From contig CANJOX010000173.1 in NCBI GenBank assembly GCA_947475795.1, forward strand, positions 1 to 6,775: a stretch of 6,775 nucleotides of DNA, in the 5' to 3' direction. Source of the stretch: Gemmatimonadota bacterium (GTDB taxonomy: Bacteria; Gemmatimonadota; Gemmatimonadetes; Gemmatimonadales; Gemmatimonadaceae). Under the pieces are notes generated by a model. That model was not told the DNA's origin. It did not search any database and saw only the letters and a list, made by a program, of their open reading frames with translations. The translations under genes and the position numbers were made by a program. Below are positions 1 to 6,775 of the stretch, one piece after another; the first letter of the stretch is position 1, and each line of letters starts with the position of its first letter.

Positions 1-1655
1 ACCACGGTCGCCGCCACGCACGCCGCCGCAGCCGCCACGAATGGCAATACCATGTCGGCCGGCGTGCGCGCCCACCCAAAATGCTCGGCCACCACGTACC
101 GCGCTGCCGGCCGCCCCGTGAGATAGGCCACTGCGCCGATCAGGACGATCGCCGTCATCATGAACAGCAGTCCGCCGAAGGACGTCGGAATCTGCGCCGC
201 ATTTTCGGTGTCGAACTGCGGATAAAAGGTGCCATAGCTCAGCGCGAGCGCCGTGAGCGGGAACACCAGCCCCGTGATCGCCGCGATCGATACGAGGTGC
301 ACGAAGGGCCGCACGCCGAGCATCAGGTTGGTGCACCCCACCAGCACGAGCGCCAGCAACAGCAGGGGCACCGCCCCCACCCAGAACTTGGCCCACAGCA
401 GGTCCGACATCCGGAGCGGACTGGATCGCAGCAGCCACAGCGCCCGCCCCTCGAGGCTCACACTCGGGAACACGAACCGCGCCGCAATTGAGGCCAGCAC
501 GAAGCCGGCCAGCGCCAGATTCAGGAACGGGATCACGTTGCGCAGCAGCTCGGTCATCCCCGCGCCGGACAGCGGCAGATACCGTACGTTGGCCACGTAC
601 ACCACCAGCAGCACGGCCAGCATCACCAGCTGCGACCACTGCGTGCTGTCGCGCATGAACACGCGGAGCTCCTTCAGCACCAGTTCGCGGCGCGTGGTGC
701 TTAGGAACGACAGCAGGCGGTCCAGCAAGGGGCGCCCGGTGCGACGCGCCGACCGCTGGCTGGCGCCTTCCTGCGCCATGCTGTACGCACGGTGCCATCC
801 CCGCCCATACAACAGCTGTCCGATCAGCGTCAGCGCCGCCGCCACGCCCCACAGGCGCACCAGCGGAAACCACGCCGCTCGCCCGTCCAGGAACTTCACG
901 ATCGACTCGGCCACCCACTCACTCGGTAGCCACGGCGACGACGGCGTGTCGAGCGCCGCGATGAACTGCATGAAATTCTGGAAGCCTTCCGGCCGGGCGA
1001 GCTGTTCCGGACGCGCCGCACGGAACAACAGCACCAAACCGCACACCGCCATCGCGGTGATCACGCTAAGCAGATCGCGGGTGCGACGGGCCGGGAACAC
1101 GTTCACCAGCAGCAGCGTCACGGTTGATCCGGCCGCCGCCGGGATCAGGAAGAACGGGATCAGCACTGCGCACGCAAACGCGATGAACAACACGTTGGCC
1201 TTGTACGCCACGCCATAGGCGGCGAACAGCGGAATCAGCAGCAGGGCGACCATCCAGCTGGAGTGCAGCGCCGTTTCCAGCAGCCGCGCCCGGAACAGGG
1301 CGCCGGTGCGGATCGGCGCCGCCGCCAGCTGGTCGAGATCACGCGCCAGAAAGAAATTCGACAGCGCCGCAATGGTGTTCGACAGCAGCAGAATCGAGCC
1401 GAACGACAGCAGGATCATCGACAACAGCTTGGCCGCCAGCAGGGCGCCGATGTCCTCGGCGCTGCGGAAGTAACGCAGCAGCTTCAGGGAAATCACGAAA
1501 GCGGCCAGCCAGAAGAGCGCGCCCAGCGTGCTCACCACCAGCAGCCGGCGGAGGTCGCCCTGCTCGTGCCGTCGCATCCGGTGACGTGCCATCTGCCACT
1601 TGGGAGCAAGCAACTGCCACGTGGTGGTGGCCGGCAGCGCCGCGACCTCAGGCAT
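1..1655 (-). CDS. ABC exporter permease, polytopic membrane subunit (3' end outside window)
   Basis: Membrane subunit of an ABC-2-like exporter, expected to form the inner-membrane channel driven by the ATPase encoded just upstream. The frame is open from an ATG at 1655 to the window edge (551 full codons, no stop), so the C-terminus is missing. The N-terminus is a short basic cytoplasmic stretch (Trp/Arg/His-rich, residues 13-37). Hydrophobic segments follow at roughly 38-57, 71-98, 133-150, 155-175, 195-211, 265-285, 343-357, 376-396, 426-447 and beyond. Two polar motifs look like coupling or elbow helices: RDLDQLAAAPIR (105-116) and RALWLLRSSPLR (404-415). A conserved-looking loop, GTFYPQFDTEN, lies at 475-485. 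These motifs resemble large permeases annotated as putative ABC exporters, but I cannot name the family or substrate. The start overlaps the ATPase stop by 8 bases (ATGCCTGA), which implies translational coupling. An in-frame ATG at residue 22 is a weaker alternative start. Confidence 0.87.
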   Translation of the reverse strand, partial: MPEVAALPATTTWQLLAPKWQMARHRMRRHEQGDLRRLLVVSTLGALFWLAAFVISLKLLRYFRSAEDIGALLAAKLLSMILLSFGSILLLSNTIAALSNFFLARDLDQLAAAPIRTGALFRARLLETALHSSWMVALLLIPLFAAYGVAYKANVLFIAFACAVLIPFFLIPAAAGSTVTLLLVNVFPARRTRDLLSVITAMAVCGLVLLFRAARPEQLARPEGFQNFMQFIAALDTPSSPWLPSEWVAESIVKFLDGRAAWFPLVRLWGVAAALTLIGQLLYGRGWHRAYSMAQEGASQRSARRTGRPLLDRLLSFLSTTRRELVLKELRVFMRDSTQWSQLVMLAVLLVVYVANVRYLPLSGAGMTELLRNVIPFLNLALAGFVLASIAARFVFPSVSLEGRALWLLRSSPLRMSDLLWAKFWVGAVPLLLLALVLVGCTNLMLGVRPFVHLVSIAAITGLVFPLTALALSYGTFYPQFDTENAAQIPTSFGGLLFMMTAIVLIGAVAYLTGRPAARYVVAEHFGWARTPADMVLPFVAAAAACVAATV

Positions 1656-2403
1656 CCAGCACCTCGATCAATTCCCGCGCGACGAGGTCACCGGTGAGAC
1701 GCAGGAAGATGTCCTCCAGCGCGTCGTCGGTGCCCGAACTCCGGCGCAGCTCGTCCATCGTGCCGCACGCCACGAGCTCGCCCTGCTGCATGATGCCGAT
1801 CCGGTCGCACATCCCCTCGGCGATCTCGAGCGTGTGCGTGGACATCATCACCGTGTGACCACGTCGGGTGTACTCGCGGAACAGGTCCTTCAGGATGCGC
1901 GACGACTTGGGGTCCAGCCCCACCATCGGTTCGTCCACGACGATCACGGCGGGCCGGTGCACGAACGCGCTGGCGATGATCAGCTTCTGGCGCATGCCGT
2001 GGCTGTAGCTCTCCACCAGCTCGTTCCGCCAGGCCTCGAGATCGAACAGGGCGAGCAACTCCTGACCGCGGTTCTCCACCTCCGGCCCTTGCTCGCCGTA
2101 CAGGCCCGCACTGAAGCGCAGGAACTCGATCCCCGTGAGCTTCTCGTAGATGAAAGGGCGGTCCGGGATGAATCCCAGAGCCCGCTTGGCCTTCAAGGGG
2201 TCGGTACGGAGGTCGTGGCCGGCGATCCGGACCGAGCCGGTGGTCGGCTGCAGGATGCCGGCGATCATCCGCATGGTGGTCGTTTTGCCGGCCCCGTTCG
2301 GCCCCAGAAAGCCGAACAGCTCACCGGCAGGCACGACGAGGTCCAGCGAGCGAACCGCCGTGAAGGTCCCGTACCGCTTGCAGAGCGCAGTGATCTCGAT
2401 CAT
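1648..2403 (-). CDS. ABC transporter ATP-binding protein (exporter type)
   Basis: Nucleotide-binding subunit (251 aa, cytoplasmic) that hydrolyses ATP to power the permease encoded immediately downstream. The visible motifs, in order, are: Walker [10 protein letters not shown] (34-42); a Q-loop region reading FIPDRP (78-83), with Asp where most ABC ATPases have Gln; an atypical signature SHGMRQ (134-139) instead of LSGGQ; Walker B VIVVDEP (153-159) with catalytic Glu158; a D-loop GLD (162-164); and the switch His190 in STHTL. The Asp and the SHGMRQ form are known in ABC-2/Ecs-like exporter ATPases, so I read them as subfamily marks, not damage. The length is normal for a stand-alone subunit. 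I chose the ATG at 2403 because homologous domains begin at this point (MIEI...). A GTG at 2427 would add eight residues and has a purine-rich GAAGAAG upstream, whereas the ATG has no clear Shine-Dalgarno. Its last bases overlap the permease start, so the two form an operon. The substrate is unknown. Confidence 0.93.
   Translation of the reverse strand: MIEITALCKRYGTFTAVRSLDLVVPAGELFGFLGPNGAGKTTTMRMIAGILQPTTGSVRIAGHDLRTDPLKAKRALGFIPDRPFIYEKLTGIEFLRFSAGLYGEQGPEVENRGQELLALFDLEAWRNELVESYSHGMRQKLIIASAFVHRPAVIVVDEPMVGLDPKSSRILKDLFREYTRRGHTVMMSTHTLEIAEGMCDRIGIMQQGELVACGTMDELRRSSGTDDALEDIFLRLTGDLVARELIEVLDA
1660..1665 (-). promoter_or_regulatory. Likely ribosome binding site of the permease gene
   Basis: GAGGTG on the minus strand lies 4 bases before the permease ATG at 1655, inside the last codons of the ATPase gene. 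It supports the overlapping start over the later in-frame ATG at residue 22. The spacing is slightly short. Confidence 0.45.
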
Positions 2404-2547
2404 GTCGGTAGGACGACCGAGTGGCACCCACTCGCAACTTCTTCGATTCGGGCGCCGTTCCGGACCGGGGCATCGACCACGGTCCGGTGCGGATTGTCCC
2501 TCTGGCGGGGTTGTCTAGCCCGTCGGCTTCCGGCACCTTCAACGACT
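2404..2547. promoter_or_regulatory. Divergent control region between the ABC exporter operon and uvrA
   Basis: This 144-base gap separates two outward-facing gene groups, so it should hold both promoters. I see no strong sigma-70 pair on either strand. Weak candidates are TTGTCC (2494-2499) with TAGCCC (2516-2521) at 16-base spacing toward uvrA, and on the minus strand TTGAAG (2533-2538) followed 17 bases later by GCTAGA. TTGTC occurs twice in direct orientation, at 2494 and 2511. I found no convincing LexA-type box, so SOS control of uvrA is not supported here. uvrA has no clear Shine-Dalgarno before its ATG. Confidence 0.55.
2460..2487. repeat. Perfect 8-bp inverted repeat in the divergent promoter region
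   Basis: CCGGACCG (2460-2467) and CGGTCCGG (2480-2487) are exact reverse complements separated by 12 bases. The second arm is also part of a smaller overlapping palindrome, GACC-AC-GGTC (2475-2484). It could be an operator for a dimeric regulator, or a hairpin in the leader of either transcript. No T-run follows on either strand, which argues against an intrinsic terminator. GC-rich DNA produces such repeats by chance fairly often. Confidence 0.5.
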
Positions 2548-5457
<2,910 letters not shown>

Positions 5458-5465
5458 CGTCGATC

Positions 5466-6134
5466 ATGGTTTCTCTACTGGATATAATCGGTCCCGTCAT
5501 GGTGGGACCGAGCAGTTCGCACACCGCCGGCGCCTGCCGGCTCGGTCTGCTCGCGCGTTGTCTCGTGGGCGGCACCCCCGAACGTGCCCGCATCGAACTG
5601 CACGGCTCCTTCGCGCGTACCGGGGAAGGACACGGCACCGACAAGGCCATTGCCGGTGGCCTGATGGGTTTTCGTCCTGATGACGAGCGACTGCGCACCG
5701 CGCTCGACATCATGGAGCGCGAGGGGCTCGACTTTCAGTTCGAGAAAACATCGCTGGGTGACGACAAGCATCCCAACACGGTCCGCATTTCACTCGAACG
5801 TGGTGATCGCACGTCGCAGATGGTGGGCGCGTCGCTCGGCGCCGGCCGCGTGATGGTCACCGAAATCGACGGGTACCCGGTGGAAGTGCCCGGGAACCTG
5901 CACACCATCGTGCTCGTGGCCGAAGATGTGAAAGGATCCGTCGCGCGCATCGCGGGGCTGCTCGCCGAGGCGAACTGCAACATCGCCACGCTCAAGCTCT
6001 CGCGGAAAGAGCGTGGCGGCGACGCGTTCATGGTGATCGAAGTGGATGACCAGCCGGACGAAGCGGTGCGCGACGCGATCCGCGCACTGCCGTGGGTCAC
6101 GTGGGCGTTCCGTCTCGACAAGGTGAGTGCCTGA
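5466..6134 (+). CDS. sdaAB: L-serine ammonia-lyase (dehydratase), iron-sulfur-dependent, beta subunit
   Basis: Beta chain (222 aa) of the two-chain iron-sulfur L-serine dehydratase, which converts L-serine to pyruvate and ammonia in the cytoplasm. The N-terminal catalytic-partner domain carries the family hallmark GPVMVGPSSSHTAGA at residues 9-23, followed by the HGSFARTGEGHGTDKA region (about 44-59), also typical of serine dehydratases. From about residue 143 to the end lies an ACT domain (GNLHTIVLVAEDVKGSVARI onward), a small-molecule sensing fold that in this family is associated with serine binding or subunit assembly. The length matches Bacillus-type SdaAB. The ATG at 5466 places the hallmark motif at the expected distance from the start. 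The gene starts 8 bases after uvrA and its stop TGA shares an A with the sdaAA ATG, so the two chains are probably made in equal amounts by coupled translation. Confidence 0.95.
   Translation: MVSLLDIIGPVMVGPSSSHTAGACRLGLLARCLVGGTPERARIELHGSFARTGEGHGTDKAIAGGLMGFRPDDERLRTALDIMEREGLDFQFEKTSLGDDKHPNTVRISLERGDRTSQMVGASLGAGRVMVTEIDGYPVEVPGNLHTIVLVAEDVKGSVARIAGLLAEANCNIATLKLSRKERGGDAFMVIEVDDQPDEAVRDAIRALPWVTWAFRLDKVSA
6120..6127 (+). promoter_or_regulatory. Likely ribosome binding site of sdaAA
   Basis: AAGGTGAG lies 6 bases before the sdaAA ATG, within the last codons of sdaAB. It is close to the AAGGAGG consensus and confirms the overlapping TGATG start. Confidence 0.6.
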
Positions 6135-6775
6135 TGTATCGCTCTCTGGCCGATGCCATCCGCGACGCCGAAGCGCGTGGCGTGACCCTGTCACAAGTGG
6201 CGCTTGAAGTCGAGGCGAAAGATCAGGGGCGCACCATCGAGAGCATCCGCGAGGCGCTGCGGCGCGCGTTGGTGGTGATGCGCGAGGCGGTCCATCGCGG
6301 GATGGTGGGTGACCTGCGGTCCGCGTCGGAACTCGTGGGGGGGGACGCGGCGAAGCTGCGCAGCGGACCCGATGGACCCTTGGCGAATACTCCGTTCCGG
6401 GACGTCTTGGCGCGCGCGATCGCGGTGCAGGAAGTGAACGCGGCGATGGGTGTGATCGTGGCCGCGCCGACGGCCGGCGGCGCCGGTGTGTTGCCGGCGG
6501 TGCTGACGGGTTTGGCCGCTGCGCGGGGCATCGACGACGAGCGCGTCATCGATGCGTTGGCCACAGCGGGACTGATCGGCGCCGTGGTGGCCGAGCGCGC
6601 GTCCCTGTCGGGCGCCGAGGGCGGGTGCCAGGCCGAGACCGGAGCCGCCGCCGGAATGGCCGCCGGTGCGGCGGTCGAGATGCTCGGTGGGTCGCCGCGT
6701 CAGGTCGGTCACGCCACGGCGCTGGCGCAACAGGGCACGCGGGGGTTGGTGTGCGACCCGTTGGGGGGGCTCGTC
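6134..6775 (+). CDS. sdaAA: L-serine ammonia-lyase (dehydratase), iron-sulfur-dependent, alpha subunit (3' end outside window)
   Basis: Alpha chain of the iron-sulfur L-serine dehydratase. It carries the [4Fe-4S] cluster that activates serine for loss of water and then ammonia, giving pyruvate. Exactly 214 codons lie in the window and the frame is open to the edge, so roughly the last quarter is missing compared with full-length homologues of nearly 300 residues. Visible family motifs are an N-terminal helical region, LVGGDAAKL (about 67-75), NAAMGVIVAAPTAGGAG (about 101-117), SGAEGGCQAETG (159-170, with C165) and CDPLGGLV (207-214). C165 and C207 are two of the three expected cluster ligands. 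The third is expected 11 residues after C207, just beyond the edge. The start ATG shares its A with the sdaAB stop and has a good Shine-Dalgarno. Two long G runs (8 G at 6337-6344, 7 G at 6763-6769) leave the frame intact. Confidence 0.95.
   Translation, partial: MYRSLADAIRDAEARGVTLSQVALEVEAKDQGRTIESIREALRRALVVMREAVHRGMVGDLRSASELVGGDAAKLRSGPDGPLANTPFRDVLARAIAVQEVNAAMGVIVAAPTAGGAGVLPAVLTGLAAARGIDDERVIDALATAGLIGAVVAERASLSGAEGGCQAETGAAAGMAAGAAVEMLGGSPRQVGHATALAQQGTRGLVCDPLGGLV

Noticed and set aside
253..1218. Long plus-strand open frame (321 codons) opposite the permease
   Set aside because: The translation is rich in Ser, Arg and Thr with no domain pattern, while the opposite strand encodes a continuous, motif-bearing membrane protein. 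Long antisense frames are expected in GC-rich genes.
1600..2547. Upstream extension of the uvrA frame by 316 codons
   Set aside because: It is only an open frame antisense to the ABC ATPase gene and the start of the permease gene. The conserved UvrA N-terminus begins right after the ATG at 2548, and the extension has low-complexity composition unlike any UvrA.
2404..2547. SOS (LexA) operator upstream of uvrA
   Set aside because: I looked for GAAC/GTTC-type or CTGT-N8-ACAG-type palindromes and found none. The only palindrome is the CCGGACCG repeat, which does not match either form.

Overview
This GC-rich bacterial window carries five protein genes in two divergent groups. No RNA gene, insertion sequence, CRISPR array or prophage trace is visible. 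Codons ending in G or C dominate every gene. The look of the UvrA and serine dehydratase proteins suggests a diderm soil or freshwater bacterium, perhaps Gemmatimonadota. That placement is an impression from the proteins, not a search result.

Left part, minus strand (1-2403): a two-gene ABC exporter operon. The ATP-binding subunit (1648-2403) is transcribed first. It overlaps by 8 bases the start of a large polytopic permease, which runs off the left edge after 551 codons. The permease shows an internal duplication: the same short motif recurs about 299 residues apart. The transported substrate cannot be read from the sequence.

Middle (2404-2547): a 144-base divergent control region. It must hold the start signals for both groups. 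Its only clear structure is a perfect 8-bp inverted repeat with a 12-base spacer.

Right part, plus strand (2548-6775): uvrA (excision repair, 969 aa) is followed after 8 bases by sdaAB. The sdaAB stop and the sdaAA start share one base. sdaAB and sdaAA encode the beta and alpha chains of a two-chain iron-sulfur L-serine dehydratase, which converts L-serine to pyruvate and ammonia. sdaAA is cut by the right edge just before its expected last iron-sulfur cysteine. The spacing suggests one transcript joining DNA repair and serine breakdown, although the products have no known shared pathway.

Most of the content is ordinary housekeeping and transport, and I see no convincing new system. The points most worth a second look are a lysine/alanine-rich segment in the UvrA insertion domain, the duplicated permease motif, the inverted repeat between the divergent operons, and the uvrA-sdaAB-sdaAA linkage.
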